Part shown: one piece after another, positions 34,290 through 43,802 of the stretch
Layout: each line of letters starts with the position of its first letter
Numbering within the stretch: the stretch's first letter is position 1
Source: an uncultured Lachnospiraceae bacterium
GTDB taxonomy: Bacteria > Bacillota > Clostridia > Lachnospirales > Lachnospiraceae
Length of the DNA: 64,000 bases
Reading direction: 5' to 3'
Assembly (NCBI GenBank): GCA_910579615.1
Contig: CAJTUA010000011.1
Location: forward strand, 70,377-134,376
The notes under the pieces: generated by a model
What the model was told of the DNA's origin: nothing
The model's input: only the letters and a program-made list of their open reading frames with translations
Database searches by the model: none
Made by a program: the position numbers and the translations under genes

Positions 34290-35990
34290 ATGGAACATTT
34301 ACGCGGCGCAAATCATTTCTCCGGGAAAAACAGCCAGGAGCAGCACCTGAAAAACATTATACAGAAATCCGTTATTGCGCTTGTTACGGGCGGAATTCTG
34401 TTGGTTGTTTTGATTGCAACAAATTTTTATGTGATATTTGTAGAAGAAGACCGCTCGGAAACCACCCGCTACTTAAACCAGTACCGTTTAGGCTCCAAGG
34501 CGCTCACCTATGCAGTGCAGGCATATGCAGTAACTGGCGACCCAAAATACTATAACGACTATATGAACGAATTGAATGTCAATAAGAGCAGGGATACCGC
34601 ATGGGCAGGTCTTGAAAAAAACAATATCACTGATGCGGAATGGGATGAGATGAACGCAATTGCCGAATTATCCGACGCCCTCGTCCCGTTAGAGCAATTG
34701 GCAATGGAGGCGGTTGCGTCCGGAAATCAGGCGGCGGCAATCGAATACGTGTTCGGAGAACAATACGAGGGGGATGTTGAGGTTATCACGCAGAAAACAG
34801 ACCTTATTATCAGCAAAATCCAGAACCGCCTGGATTCCAAAAAGAATGTGCTGGTTACCGTACAATTCATTGTGGAAGTATTATTCCTGCTCTCCTTCCT
34901 CTATGTGATACGCGAGCTTATCGCATCCATCAAATTTTCAAGGGAAGAGCTGCTTGTGCCAATCACGAAAGTCTCCAACCAGATGGTTGCCATCTCCGAA
35001 GGCGAATTCCACACCGCATTCGATATGGAAGAGGATGACAGCGAGGTCGGGCGGATGGTTGCCGCCATCCAGTTTATGAAACGTAATCTTGTCAACATTA
35101 TCCGTGAGATTACCGGTGTCCTCGAACAGATGGGGGAAGGAAACTACGAGATTGCACTTGAACAGGATTATGTTGGTGAATTCAGCGCAATCAAAGAATC
35201 GTTTTATAAAATCAGCCAGGAAATCCGCCATACATTAAAAAGCCTGCGTGAAATGTCAAACCAGATTAAGATGGGTTCCCAACAACTTTCCGAGGCGGCA
35301 GCCAATTTAGCCGAGGCAAGTACCGCGCAGGCAACAACCGTTTCCGACCTGACCGCGCTGACCGAAAACCTCTATGCGGATATGGATAAAAACTCCCATG
35401 AAGCCAAAGGATGTGTCGAAATTGCATCCCAGGCAGGACAGGCATTGCTTATCGGAAACAAGAAAATGGAAGATCTCAAAGAAGCTATCAGTGAAATCAG
35501 CAAATGCTCGGAAGAAATCAAAACCATCATCCATGTGATAGAGGATATCGCTTCCCAGACAAACCTGCTCTCCTTAAATGCGGCAATCGAGGCAGCACGC
35601 GCCGGCGATGCGGGGCGCGGTTTCGCCGTCGTAGCGGAGCAGGTCAAGAGCTTAGCGGAGCAATCCGCAAAATCTGCCGGGGAGACAACCAAACTGATTG
35701 AGACCACCGTCGCCGCTGTGGACAAGGGCATCGCGATTGCGGACGAGACCGCGCAAAATATTTTTGAAGTTATGCAGGGTGCCCGGACAGCTACCGAAAA
35801 AATGGGGCAGATTTCCGAACTCCTACAGCAGAATGTACAGTATATGAAGCAAGTTGATGCGGATTTGGGAGAGATTCAGGAAGTGATTGATACAAATGCT
35901 GCCACCTCGCAGGAAACCGCTGCAATCAGCCAGGAACAGACCGGACAGGTTGAGACGATGGCTGATTTGATGGATAAATTTGTAATTTAA
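34290..35990 (+). CDS. Methyl-accepting chemotaxis protein
   Basis: 566 residues, one of only two plus-strand genes here. Membrane segment 1 at about 27-50, an outer helical domain of about 135 residues ([37 protein letters not shown]) resembling a four-helix sensor, membrane segment 2 at about 190-212, a HAMP region, and the signalling domain with the conserved tip [18 protein letters not shown] followed by [17 protein letters not shown]. The outer domain ligand is unknown. No other chemotaxis or flagellar gene is nearby, so it is an orphan receptor; its location next to a mannan locus makes a sugar cue conceivable but unproven. Confidence 0.93.
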   Translation: MEHLRGANHFSGKNSQEQHLKNIIQKSVIALVTGGILLVVLIATNFYVIFVEEDRSETTRYLNQYRLGSKALTYAVQAYAVTGDPKYYNDYMNELNVNKSRDTAWAGLEKNNITDAEWDEMNAIAELSDALVPLEQLAMEAVASGNQAAAIEYVFGEQYEGDVEVITQKTDLIISKIQNRLDSKKNVLVTVQFIVEVLFLLSFLYVIRELIASIKFSREELLVPITKVSNQMVAISEGEFHTAFDMEEDDSEVGRMVAAIQFMKRNLVNIIREITGVLEQMGEGNYEIALEQDYVGEFSAIKESFYKISQEIRHTLKSLREMSNQIKMGSQQLSEAAANLAEASTAQATTVSDLTALTENLYADMDKNSHEAKGCVEIASQAGQALLIGNKKMEDLKEAISEISKCSEEIKTIIHVIEDIASQTNLLSLNAAIEAARAGDAGRGFAVVAEQVKSLAEQSAKSAGETTKLIETTVAAVDKGIAIADETAQNIFEVMQGARTATEKMGQISELLQQNVQYMKQVDADLGEIQEVIDTNAATSQETAAISQEQTGQVETMADLMDKFVI

Positions 35991-36007
35991 GGACGCACAA
36001 CATTCCG

Positions 36008-36042
36008 CGAGTGGGAACCGCCATTTTGGCAGTTCCCACTCG
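36008..36042. terminator. Bidirectional terminator between the receptor and queA
   Basis: Stem CGAGTGGGAAC-GCCA / TGGC-GTTCCCACTCG around a short loop, followed on plus by a T-rich run. It sits between two convergent genes and can serve both. Confidence 0.8.
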
Positions 36043-36115
36043 TCGTTTCCATTCTGTTTTTAACCCCACCCCTGTTTTGTCCCAAAAACCGCTCCTCCGG
36101 CCAGCAAATCCTGTG

Positions 36116-37195
36116 TCAGATAATAAACATCGCATCCCCAAAGGAAAAGAACCGGTATTTCTCCCGCACGGCCTCTTTGTATGCGGCAAGCACCCGCTCC
36201 CGCCCTGCCAGCGCGGAAACCAGCATCAGCAGCGTGGACTCCGGCAGATGAAAATTCGTAATCAAACCATCCAACATTTTAAAATGGTATCCGGGATAAA
36301 TAAAAATCTCCGTATCCCCCTCGCCTGCGTGCACAATACCATTTTCATCCGACGCGGATTCGACCGTGCGGCAGCTCGTCGTACCGACACAGATAACCCT
36401 GCCTCCTGCCCGTTTCGCCGCGTTCATTTTCTCCGCCTCATCTGGCAGCACGCAGTAGAACTCCGAGTGCATATGATGGTCAAGAATATTTTCCTCCTTG
36501 ACCGGGCGAAACGTCCCAAGTCCCACATGCAGCGTCACATGCGCAATGGTCACCCCCATCGTTTCAATCTGTGTGAGCAGTTCCTGCGTAAAATGCAGCC
36601 CCGCCGTCGGTGCCGCCGCAGAACCTTCATTTTTTGCATAAACCGTCTGATAACGGTTCCTGTCCTGCAATGCATGTGTAATGTAAGGCGGCAGTGGCAT
36701 TTGCCCGAGCCTGTCTAAAATTTCCTCAAAAATCCCCTCGTAAAAGAATTTTACCAGACGGTTCCCTTCCTCGACAATATCAAGGACTTCTGCCGTCAGC
36801 AGCCCTTCCCCAAAGGAAATTCTTGTGCCAGGCCTCGCCTTTTTCCCCGGCCGCACCAAAGTCTCCCACACATCGCCTTCCCGCCGCTTTAAGAGCAAAA
36901 TCTCAATCTGTGCGCCCGCGGCACCCTTTTCGTTATCGCCCTTATCCACATTTCCAGTTTTTCCCTGCGCCTCCAAAATCCGCGTTCCAATCAGCCGTGC
37001 CGGGATGACCTTCGTATCATTGATGACAAGGCAATCCCCCGCCCGCAAGTATCCCAGGATATCCCGGAAGACCTTATGCCGGTACTCCCCCGTTTTTTTA
37101 TCCAACACCAAAAGTCTGGATGCCGCCCGGTCCTCCAATGGGTCCTGTGCAATCAATTCCTGCGGCAGTTCAAAATAAAAATCTTGTTTTTTCAT
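36116..37195 (-). CDS. queA: tRNA preQ1(34) S-adenosylmethionine ribosyltransferase-isomerase
   Basis: 359 residues, normal length. It transfers and isomerises the ribosyl part of S-adenosylmethionine onto preQ1 in the wobble position of tRNA, giving epoxyqueuosine. Seen: [91 protein letters not shown] and the final [15 protein letters not shown] ribosome binding site. A partial palindromic repeat lies just upstream. It follows the SpoIID-like gene in the leftward run. Confidence 0.97.
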   Translation of the reverse strand: MKKQDFYFELPQELIAQDPLEDRAASRLLVLDKKTGEYRHKVFRDILGYLRAGDCLVINDTKVIPARLIGTRILEAQGKTGNVDKGDNEKGAAGAQIEILLLKRREGDVWETLVRPGKKARPGTRISFGEGLLTAEVLDIVEEGNRLVKFFYEGIFEEILDRLGQMPLPPYITHALQDRNRYQTVYAKNEGSAAAPTAGLHFTQELLTQIETMGVTIAHVTLHVGLGTFRPVKEENILDHHMHSEFYCVLPDEAEKMNAAKRAGGRVICVGTTSCRTVESASDENGIVHAGEGDTEIFIYPGYHFKMLDGLITNFHLPESTLLMLVSALAGRERVLAAYKEAVREKYRFFSFGDAMFII

Positions 37196-37211
37196 GTTCT
37201 CCTCTTATTTC

Positions 37212-37265
37212 AAGTTCCGCATCCGCCCTCCCAATACCCATCTCCGGGAGTGGCTTGCGCCCGCC
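37212..37265 (-). repeat. Palindromic intergenic repeat, copy 4 (half unit)
   Basis: Begins AAGTTCCGCATCCGCCCTCCC and then diverges after about 50 bp; the opposite arm is missing. On minus its GCGGAACTTGAAAT end runs into the GAGGAG of queA. Confidence 0.7.
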
Positions 37266-37275
37266 TTGCTTCCTA

Positions 37276-38919
37276 CTAATTTCCCCGTCCGACTACGGCT
37301 CCCTGATAATAATATGATATTATCTCCCGGTATCCGTACCCTGCTTTTGCCATCCCGTTCGCGCCGGACTGGCTCATGCCGACACCATGGCCGTAGCCCA
37401 TCCCGTAAAAATACCAGGTATCCGCGCTTTTCGGCGCGCTGCGCGGATAATTCACCAGATTGTCCGCCCCTGCCACAATATACTGCGTCAGCTCTCCGGA
37501 AACCTTTTCCACCGCGCCGCCCTTCTGGATGACATAACAATCGCTAAGCCTTTTGGATACCGTGTCTTCCGCCCCCGCTACAGCCACGGTATCCGGCACA
37601 TCCCCCTGCTTTACCACCTTAAATTTCGTGCTGTAAAGCGAGAGCACTTCCCGGATTGTGCCCGCCTGCAGGATGGTGCTCCCCCTTGTGCCCCTGACCT
37701 TGAGCAGATAAGCCCGCCCGCTCATTGTCATAACCTGGGGGGTCACCGACTGCACCGTACCAACCGAAAGCCCATTTGCGGAAAGCTTCGCCGCCAATTC
37801 ATCGTCCGTGTAAGTGACAAGCCATGGCTGTTTTTCCGGCTCCGTTTCATAAAGGTCGGGCACCGCACGCAGGTAATCCAAATCCATGCCCCATACCTCA
37901 CTGACATTTTCCGTACTTCCGCCACTCGTCGAAAAATAGTAGGTCGGCACCATTTTCCCGTTGTAATACACTGCCTCGCCGCTCGTTGCATCAACCGCCT
38001 GGCTTGTGCGCGCATTCTCTGCGCCGTACCCACGGTATACCTGGCTTTTGGTCGTATCCTCAAGATAGTAGGCGCGCGAAATATTGGAATCCGCTTTATA
38101 GCCCACCTTCATCAGCGCAAAGCTGCGTGCGCAGACCGCCTGCGCCTTCAGCGCCTCCATTTCATAATTTGCCTGCATCTCACACGGCACAACGCCGTAC
38201 AGGTAGGAATCGATGTGCACCACATTGACGGCAGTCACCGATTTCTTCCCATAACAGCCAATCTCAATGCGCCCACGGTAGCTGCGGCTGCCAAGGCTTA
38301 AGACCGCGTTGCCCGACGCATCCGCTGTCAGCGCCTTAAACTGCGGATACGCGCCCTTCCTCTCCCCGTCAATCATAAAAGCGTAGCGGTCCGCCTGCAC
38401 AAGCACCCGGTGGCCATTGTCCGGCATCAGGGCAGAATAATTGTACCCATAGCGGTCCTTGATTTTGGCGTAAACCTCCTCCGCCTGTCCCTGTGTCGCA
38501 GTTCCGCCGACATAAACACGCCAGTAATTGCGGTAAACCGCCACCGACCAAGCCGACACACCGAGGTTGCGGATAACCGCCGCCACCCGCTCGGCGTTTG
38601 CGTAACTGGCATAAGTCTTTGCCAGGGAATAATAATATCCTGCCGCAGGTGTGAATACAAATCCTGTACTGCTCGACAATTCCAAATCGGTCTGGTAACT
38701 GTCATTGATACAATACCCCAGACCGATTTTTGCATTTGATATTTTGATTTCGGTTTTCTCGCCGTAGAGCGCCGAAAGCCCAACGCGGATATCCGTCATC
38801 TGGTTTACAGCACCCACGGCAGATTCTTTTCCTGTCTTTGAAAACAGAAGCAGAAGAATTATCCCGCAGGCACACAGGCGAATCCCTGCTTTATTTAAGC
38901 AGCCCCCAAGAAGGCTCAT
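37276..38919 (-). CDS. SpoIID/LytB-domain protein
   Basis: About 547 residues from the ATG at 38919, which overlaps the end of the signal peptidase gene by 29 bp; an ATG at 38961 is also possible. A hydrophobic segment near the N-terminus (LCACGIILLLLFS) exports it. Middle region has a SPOR-like segment (YYSLAKTYASYANAERVAAV, WRVYVGGTATQGQAEEVYAK). The C-terminal SpoIID domain shows VVHIDSYLYGVVPCEM, EALKAQAVCARSFAL, YYFSTSGGSTENVSEVWG and YGHGVGMSQSGANGMA. SpoIID is a lytic transglycosylase acting on denuded glycan during sporulation; this longer relative may act elsewhere on peptidoglycan. Confidence 0.88.
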   Translation of the reverse strand: MSLLGGCLNKAGIRLCACGIILLLLFSKTGKESAVGAVNQMTDIRVGLSALYGEKTEIKISNAKIGLGYCINDSYQTDLELSSSTGFVFTPAAGYYYSLAKTYASYANAERVAAVIRNLGVSAWSVAVYRNYWRVYVGGTATQGQAEEVYAKIKDRYGYNYSALMPDNGHRVLVQADRYAFMIDGERKGAYPQFKALTADASGNAVLSLGSRSYRGRIEIGCYGKKSVTAVNVVHIDSYLYGVVPCEMQANYEMEALKAQAVCARSFALMKVGYKADSNISRAYYLEDTTKSQVYRGYGAENARTSQAVDATSGEAVYYNGKMVPTYYFSTSGGSTENVSEVWGMDLDYLRAVPDLYETEPEKQPWLVTYTDDELAAKLSANGLSVGTVQSVTPQVMTMSGRAYLLKVRGTRGSTILQAGTIREVLSLYSTKFKVVKQGDVPDTVAVAGAEDTVSKRLSDCYVIQKGGAVEKVSGELTQYIVAGADNLVNYPRSAPKSADTWYFYGMGYGHGVGMSQSGANGMAKAGYGYREIISYYYQGAVVGRGN

Positions 38920-39532
38920 AACGCAACCACGCCTTTCCAAGTATCTTGCCCTTCTCCACATAGTGGTTCGTCCAGTAGCGCGAATCCCATGAATGGTTGC
39001 GGTTATCTCCCATCATGAAATAATGCCCTTCCGGCACGGTAAAAGGTCCAAAGCTCCCCACCATCGGCTCATTCAGGTAGTCTTCCTCATACACTATGCC
39101 ATCAATGTAGAGCACGCCGTCCACAATCTCCAAAGTTTCCCCTGGCAAACCGACAATGCGCTTTATGTAAGTCTCCCTCTCATCATCCGGGTACGGGAAA
39201 ATCACGATATCACCGCGCTTTGGGTCAGAAAAAAGATATGCCAGACGGTTCCCGATCAGACGGTCATCAATCTGTATCGTGGAAATCATCGAACCGGTTG
39301 GCACTTCCGCCTTGATAATCACGTAATGTGTGATGACAAACGCCAATACAAAAGCGCATACCACCACCATCACCCAACTAAAGAACTCTTTTAACACATT
39401 TTTTGCACGCTTTGAAGATGCATCCGCTTCTGTGTCCGTTCCATCTTCCTCCGATGCCGCCTTGCCATCCTGGCTTCCTGCTTCCTCTGGCACGACATCC
39501 CCATATTCTTCCTTTTCATTCTGCTCTTCCAT
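38891..39532 (-). CDS. lepB: Signal peptidase I, paralogue 1
   Basis: 213 residues from ATG 39532 (MEEQNEKEE), chosen because it matches the start of the adjacent paralogue and has GGAGACGGAAAG upstream; ATG 39589 is possible. A long acidic N-terminus is followed by one membrane segment (WVMVVVCAFVLAFVITHYV). Catalytic serine in VPTGSMIST (Ser81) and lysine in ETYIKRIVGLPG (Lys124), plus the family block GHYFMMGDNRNHSWDSRYW. It cleaves signal peptides of exported proteins. It lies 79 bp downstream of a near-identical paralogue. Confidence 0.93.
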   Translation of the reverse strand: MEEQNEKEEYGDVVPEEAGSQDGKAASEEDGTDTEADASSKRAKNVLKEFFSWVMVVVCAFVLAFVITHYVIIKAEVPTGSMISTIQIDDRLIGNRLAYLFSDPKRGDIVIFPYPDDERETYIKRIVGLPGETLEIVDGVLYIDGIVYEEDYLNEPMVGSFGPFTVPEGHYFMMGDNRNHSWDSRYWTNHYVEKGKILGKAWLRYEPSWGLLK

Positions 39533-39611
39533 ATTCTTTCCGTCTCCATTCCACACCGCCTTCATGCGGTCCATTTTTACAATTTCCATGGGACAACCCT
39601 GATTATCCGGT

Positions 39612-40229
39612 TTATTTCAGCACATCCCAGGACGGCTTATAGCGAAACCACGCTTTTGCGAGGATTTTTTCCTTTGCCACATACGTATTCACCCAGAACC
39701 TGGAGTCTCTTGAATGGTTGCGGTTATCCCCCATCACAAAATAATGCCCTGCAGGTACTGTATAAGGTCCAAAACTCCCCTCCATCGGCTCATTCAGATA
39801 ATCCTCCTCATACACCGCGCCATCAATATAGAGCACGCCATCCACAATCTCAACCGTCTCGCCCGGCAGACCAATCACGCGCTTGATGTATGTTATCTTT
39901 TCATTGTCCGGATACGGAAAAATAATAATATCGCCGCGCTCCGGCTCCGAAAAAAGATATGCCAGACGGTTCCCAATCAGACGGTCGTCAATCTGTATCG
40001 TCGAAATCATCGAACCGGTCGGCACCTCCGCTTTTAACACCACGCAGCGCGTGGCAAACTTCGCCACCATGTACGCACATACGACAACCATCACCCAACT
40101 GAAAATCTCTTTCACCACGCGCCTTCTCCTCTTTCCATCCGGCTCCTTTTGTGCCGTCTTTTCCGCATCTGGGCTGTTTTTCTTCTGCCCGTCATCCGGC
40201 GCGCCTTCCTCTTGTCTCCATTCTTCCAT
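39612..40229 (-). CDS. lepB: Signal peptidase I, paralogue 2
   Basis: 205 residues, GGAGGGAAC before the ATG. Membrane segment WVMVVVCAYMVAKF, catalytic Ser73 in VPTGSMIST and Lys116 in TYIKRVIGLPG, and GHYFVMGDNRNHSRDSRFW. The catalytic part is almost identical to paralogue 1 while the charged N-terminal tails and the membrane segment differ, indicating a local duplication with divergence of the targeting part. Confidence 0.93.
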   Translation of the reverse strand: MEEWRQEEGAPDDGQKKNSPDAEKTAQKEPDGKRRRRVVKEIFSWVMVVVCAYMVAKFATRCVVLKAEVPTGSMISTIQIDDRLIGNRLAYLFSEPERGDIIIFPYPDNEKITYIKRVIGLPGETVEIVDGVLYIDGAVYEEDYLNEPMEGSFGPYTVPAGHYFVMGDNRNHSRDSRFWVNTYVAKEKILAKAWFRYKPSWDVLK

Positions 40230-40362
40230 GTTCCCTCCGATTCCGCTGTATCCGTTTTTTACGGGAAACAGCTAACCAGGCGGCGTACCCGCGCCCACCA
40301 CTTTGATATCTGCCGCGCCTTTCGCCTTGCATCCCTTTTTCATCAGCGTTCCACGCATAAAA

Positions 40363-40404
40363 CTGCCGCCACCCATTAAACTCTATTTTAATGAATGGCG
40401 GCAG
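40363..40404 (-). terminator. Intrinsic terminator of galK-galE
   Basis: CTGCCGCCA / TGGCGGCAG stem extended by a partly paired ATTAAA/TTTAAT part. On minus it is followed by TTTTATG. It lies 27 bp past the galE stop. Confidence 0.85.
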
Positions 40405-40430
40405 TGATGTCAAGTAAATTTCATACGGTA

Positions 40431-41420
40431 TTATTTTGCAAATCCGTCCGGATGGCTCTGATGCCATTTCCACGCGGAAGCGATAATCTTCGCGAGGTCA
40501 TCATGCTGCGGGTTCCAGCCCAGTACCTGTCTTGCCTTCTCGCTCGAGGCAATCAGCCTTGCCGGGTCCCCGGCACGCCTTCCCTCGATTACGGCAGGAA
40601 TCGGATGTCCCGTCACCGCGCGCGCCGTCTCGATAACCTCCTTCACCGAGAAGCCGACACCGTTGCCGAGGTTGAAAATATTGCTCGGCTTTCCTAAGCG
40701 CAGATACTTCATCGCCAGAATATGTGCCATTGCAAGGTCGGTCACATGGATATAATCGCGGATGCAGGTACCATCCGGTGTCGGGTAATCGTCGCCAAAC
40801 ACCGTAACAGACTCCCGCTTTCCGTTCGGAACCTGTAAAATCAGCGGAATCAGATGGGTTTCCGGCGCGTGCGCCTCGCCAATCTGACCGCTCTCGTGCG
40901 CGCCGCAGGCATTGAAATAGCGCAGGGAAACATAGCGCAGCCCGTGTGCCTTGCCGGTCCATTTAAACATCTTCTCCATCGAAAGCTTCGTCTCGCCGTA
41001 GCAGTTCGTCGGGCTCGTCTTATCCGTTTCAAGGATTGGAATATTCTCCGGCTCGCCGTAGGTCGCCGCCGTTGAGGAGAACACAATCTTGTCAATGCGG
41101 TGCGCCACCATCGACTCTAACAGCACCTTTGTGCCGCACAGATTGTTATCATAGTATTTCAATGGGTTTGTCATGCTCTCGCCGACCAGCGAATTCGCCG
41201 CGAAATGAATTACGGTATCAATTTTATTCTCATCAAAGACCCTGTCCACAAACGCACGGTTGCGGATATCGCCCTGATAGAATTTCGCCTTCGGATGTAC
41301 CGCCTCGATATGTCCTGTTTCCAAATTGTCTGCAACCACCACTTCCTCGCCGCAGTCAATCAACTCATAAACCGTGTGGGAACCAATGTAACCTGCTCCG
41401 CCCAATACCAGAATTGCCAT
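40431..41420 (-). CDS. galE: UDP-glucose 4-epimerase
   Basis: 329 residues, normal length. It interconverts UDP-galactose and UDP-glucose. Seen: Rossmann GGAGYIG at the N-terminus, [10 protein letters not shown], the catalytic pair Tyr141/Lys145 in CYGETK with SSTAATYG before it, and RYFNACGAH. It follows galK by 20 bp and shares its promoter and terminator. No galT is present, so the uridylyl step must be encoded elsewhere. Galactose released from galactomannan side chains is one plausible source. Confidence 0.95.
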   Translation of the reverse strand: MAILVLGGAGYIGSHTVYELIDCGEEVVVADNLETGHIEAVHPKAKFYQGDIRNRAFVDRVFDENKIDTVIHFAANSLVGESMTNPLKYYDNNLCGTKVLLESMVAHRIDKIVFSSTAATYGEPENIPILETDKTSPTNCYGETKLSMEKMFKWTGKAHGLRYVSLRYFNACGAHESGQIGEAHAPETHLIPLILQVPNGKRESVTVFGDDYPTPDGTCIRDYIHVTDLAMAHILAMKYLRLGKPSNIFNLGNGVGFSVKEVIETARAVTGHPIPAVIEGRRAGDPARLIASSEKARQVLGWNPQHDDLAKIIASAWKWHQSHPDGFAK

Positions 41421-41440
41421 AATAATCTTCCATCCTTTCT

Positions 41441-42601
41441 TTACAATGTGTGTGGGCCACAGCCTGCGTCCACCACATAAAAATCTGCCGCATAGCCGAT
41501 TTTGCCCTTATAAATTTCGCCGACATTTTGGATAAAAGCGTCCACGTCCTTTGTCCTTACAATGCTGACGGTGCAGCCGCCAAAGCCAGCCCCGGTCATG
41601 CGCGAACCAATTACACCCTCCTGCGCAAGCGCCGCCTCCACCAAAGTGTCAAGCTCAATGCCGGTCACCTCGTAATCATCGCGCAGCGAATCATGCGATG
41701 CAATCATAAGTTTCCCAAACTGCGCAATATCATTCGCTTTTAAGGCGGCAACCGCCTTGATGGTGCGCTGATTTTCATACACCGCATGCTTTGCACGCCT
41801 CTCCTTTACCGGGTCGGCAATCACCGCACGGTTCTTCTCAAATTCTTCCTCGCTAAGTTCCCCGAGCGAACGGATATCAAGCACTGTCTGTAGCTTTGCA
41901 AGCGCCGCCTCACACTCGCCCCTGCGCTCATTGTACTTTGAATCGCCAAGGCCGCGCTTTTTGTTGCTGCATGCAATGACGATTTTCGCATCCTTTAAAA
42001 CAATCGGCGCGTACTCATACGAAAGGTCAGCGGTGTCAAGGAAAATTGCATGCTCCGCTTTTCCCATCGCAATCGCAAACTGGTCCATGATACCGCAGTT
42101 CACGCCGATAAACTCATTTTCCGCCTTCTGCCCGATTTTCGCAAGCTCTACAAAATCTACATCAAAGCCGTAAAGCTCCCTTGCCACATAGCCGGTCAGC
42201 ACCTCGATGGAAGCCGAGGAAGAAAGCCCGGAAGAGTTCGGGATATTGCCGAAATACACGATATCCATACCGGAATTTACCGGATAGCCCGCGTCGCGCA
42301 TCACCTTTAAAACCCCCTTCGGATAATTCGCCCAGTCGTGTGCCTCCTCCTTTTTCAAATCGGAAAGATTGGCTGTAATTACACCCTTTTCCTCAAAATT
42401 CATCGAATAAAAACGCAGGACATTATCCCCGTTCTTCGCCGCCGCGGCGTATGTACCGATGGTGAGCGCACACGGGAACACATGCCCCCCGTTATAGTCG
42501 GTATGCTCCCCAATCAGGTTCACCCTGCCTGGCGCAAAATATACACCCTGCGCCGCTCTTCCAAAAACTTTTAAAAACTCCTGAAGCAGTTTCTCTTTCA
42601 T
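41441..42601 (-). CDS. galK: Galactokinase
   Basis: 386 residues. It phosphorylates galactose to galactose-1-phosphate. Seen: galactokinase signature [18 protein letters not shown] loop [15 protein letters not shown], catalytic-base region [15 protein letters not shown] and the GHMP motif 3 [15 protein letters not shown]. The start follows AAAGGAG; a half palindromic repeat lies just upstream, then a promoter overlapped by an inverted repeat. Confidence 0.96.
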   Translation of the reverse strand: MKEKLLQEFLKVFGRAAQGVYFAPGRVNLIGEHTDYNGGHVFPCALTIGTYAAAAKNGDNVLRFYSMNFEEKGVITANLSDLKKEEAHDWANYPKGVLKVMRDAGYPVNSGMDIVYFGNIPNSSGLSSSASIEVLTGYVARELYGFDVDFVELAKIGQKAENEFIGVNCGIMDQFAIAMGKAEHAIFLDTADLSYEYAPIVLKDAKIVIACSNKKRGLGDSKYNERRGECEAALAKLQTVLDIRSLGELSEEEFEKNRAVIADPVKERRAKHAVYENQRTIKAVAALKANDIAQFGKLMIASHDSLRDDYEVTGIELDTLVEAALAQEGVIGSRMTGAGFGGCTVSIVRTKDVDAFIQNVGEIYKGKIGYAADFYVVDAGCGPHTL

Positions 42602-42630
42602 TTTCTTTCTCTCTACTCCTTTCTTATTTT

Positions 42631-42685
42631 AAGTTCCGCATGCTCCCTCCCACCGCCCTTTTCCAGCCGTGGAATTTCTCTTTGC
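42631..42685 (-). repeat. Palindromic intergenic repeat, copy 5 (half unit)
   Basis: Begins AAGTTCCGCATGCTCCCTCCC and shares CAGCCGTGGAATTTCTC-like inner sequence with copy 2, then diverges. It lies between the galK promoter and the galK ribosome binding site, so it is in the galK leader. Confidence 0.65.
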
Positions 42686-42736
42686 TTCGCTCTGATACGT
42701 CATTAGCAACAAAAATCCTGTTCTTAATTATTTTTT

Positions 42737-42776
42737 CTGTTATAAATTATGATAACAGATTTCCCTGCAATGTCAA
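42737..42776 (-). promoter_or_regulatory. galKE promoter with overlapping operator
   Basis: Minus strand TTGACA (42771-42776), 16 bp, TATCAT (42749-42754). An inverted repeat CTGTTAT-N8-ATAACAG (42737-42758) covers the -10 box, as expected for a repressor site. The regulator is not identified. Confidence 0.6.
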
Positions 42777-42823
42777 GAGAAAATCCTGCACAATTTACTA
42801 TTTTTTGTTACCGGCATTTGGCT

Positions 42824-43663
42824 CTATTTCCGGCAATCCGGTGCTCCGTTATTTTCCATAAATTCCTTTTGAAAGCGTTCGAGCGTCGTCTTTAATCCAA
42901 TATCCAGAAATCCCAGGGCACGTTCCCGGATGTTTGCCGGGATTTCACGGTAGAAAGCCTGCGCAATCCCGCCCGCCATGCAGGCGATTGTGTCGCTGTC
43001 CCCGCCGATGGAAACCGCGTTGCGGATGGCATCTTCATAGGAATCGGATTCCAGGAAGGCCTCAATGGCCGGGGGAACCGAGTAGGAAGCGCGGCTGTCA
43101 AATACATACCCCTGCCGGATATCAGACAGCCTTGAAAGTCTGTAGGGATAATTTTTCTCCACATAATTCCTTATCTCTTCTTTGGAAGCATTCATCCTTG
43201 CAAGGTAAACGCAGGACGCAACCGCCTCGGCTCCCTGCCTCGCCTCCCGGTTTCGGTGCGTATAACTGCAGCTTCTGCGCACTTCCCTTTGGATATCCCG
43301 CAGATGGTTCATTGCATATCCAATCGCGCAGACCCGCATGGCGGCACCGTTCCCAAAGCTTCTTTGCACTTTAAGCGTCTCCGATTCCGCCCAACCGGAA
43401 AACATCTGCCCGAATCCCGCATCCGGATAACGGCGGTAATATTGTTTGTACCACATGGCATACGCCTTTGTTTGCGAAAGCACGGATTCATCCCGGTGCA
43501 AAAGCGCATCCGCCACCGCGACAGACAAGACCGTATCATCCGTAAAGCGGCTCCCTTTTGGGAACAATGCAAAATCCTTTGTTTTTACATTGTGCCATTC
43601 ATAAGTAGAACCGATAATATCCCCGATAACTGCGCCAAGCACACAGGTTCCTCCTTTTGCCAT
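42824..43663 (-). CDS. ADP-ribosylglycohydrolase family protein
   Basis: 279 residues from ATG 43663 (MAKGGTCVLGAVIGDIIGS); upstream in-frame ATGs give a tail foreign to the family. It belongs to the DraG/ARH fold, which removes ADP-ribose from proteins or small molecules with two metal ions. Seen: GAVIGDIIGSTYE, metal motif FTDDT, and the second metal motif GGDSDTIACMAGGIA. All key acidic residues are present. The gene stands alone downstream of the GTPase-NYN gene. Substrate unknown. Confidence 0.92.
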   Translation of the reverse strand: MAKGGTCVLGAVIGDIIGSTYEWHNVKTKDFALFPKGSRFTDDTVLSVAVADALLHRDESVLSQTKAYAMWYKQYYRRYPDAGFGQMFSGWAESETLKVQRSFGNGAAMRVCAIGYAMNHLRDIQREVRRSCSYTHRNREARQGAEAVASCVYLARMNASKEEIRNYVEKNYPYRLSRLSDIRQGYVFDSRASYSVPPAIEAFLESDSYEDAIRNAVSIGGDSDTIACMAGGIAQAFYREIPANIRERALGFLDIGLKTTLERFQKEFMENNGAPDCRK

Positions 43664-43802
43664 GCTTTCTCTTACTCCGCTAAAACCATATCGGAACTTC
43701 CATTCCATAAGGATGAAATACATGGAAGATTGTATCAAAAGTATATTTCAAAAAGACCCGAAAGTCAATCATTTTGCAGGATTCTTTGCCGTATCTTGCC
43801 CC

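Noticed and set aside
40431..42601. galKE as part of the mannan operon
   Set aside because: Separated by more than 8 kb and several unrelated genes, with its own promoter, operator and terminator; only a metabolic link can be proposed.
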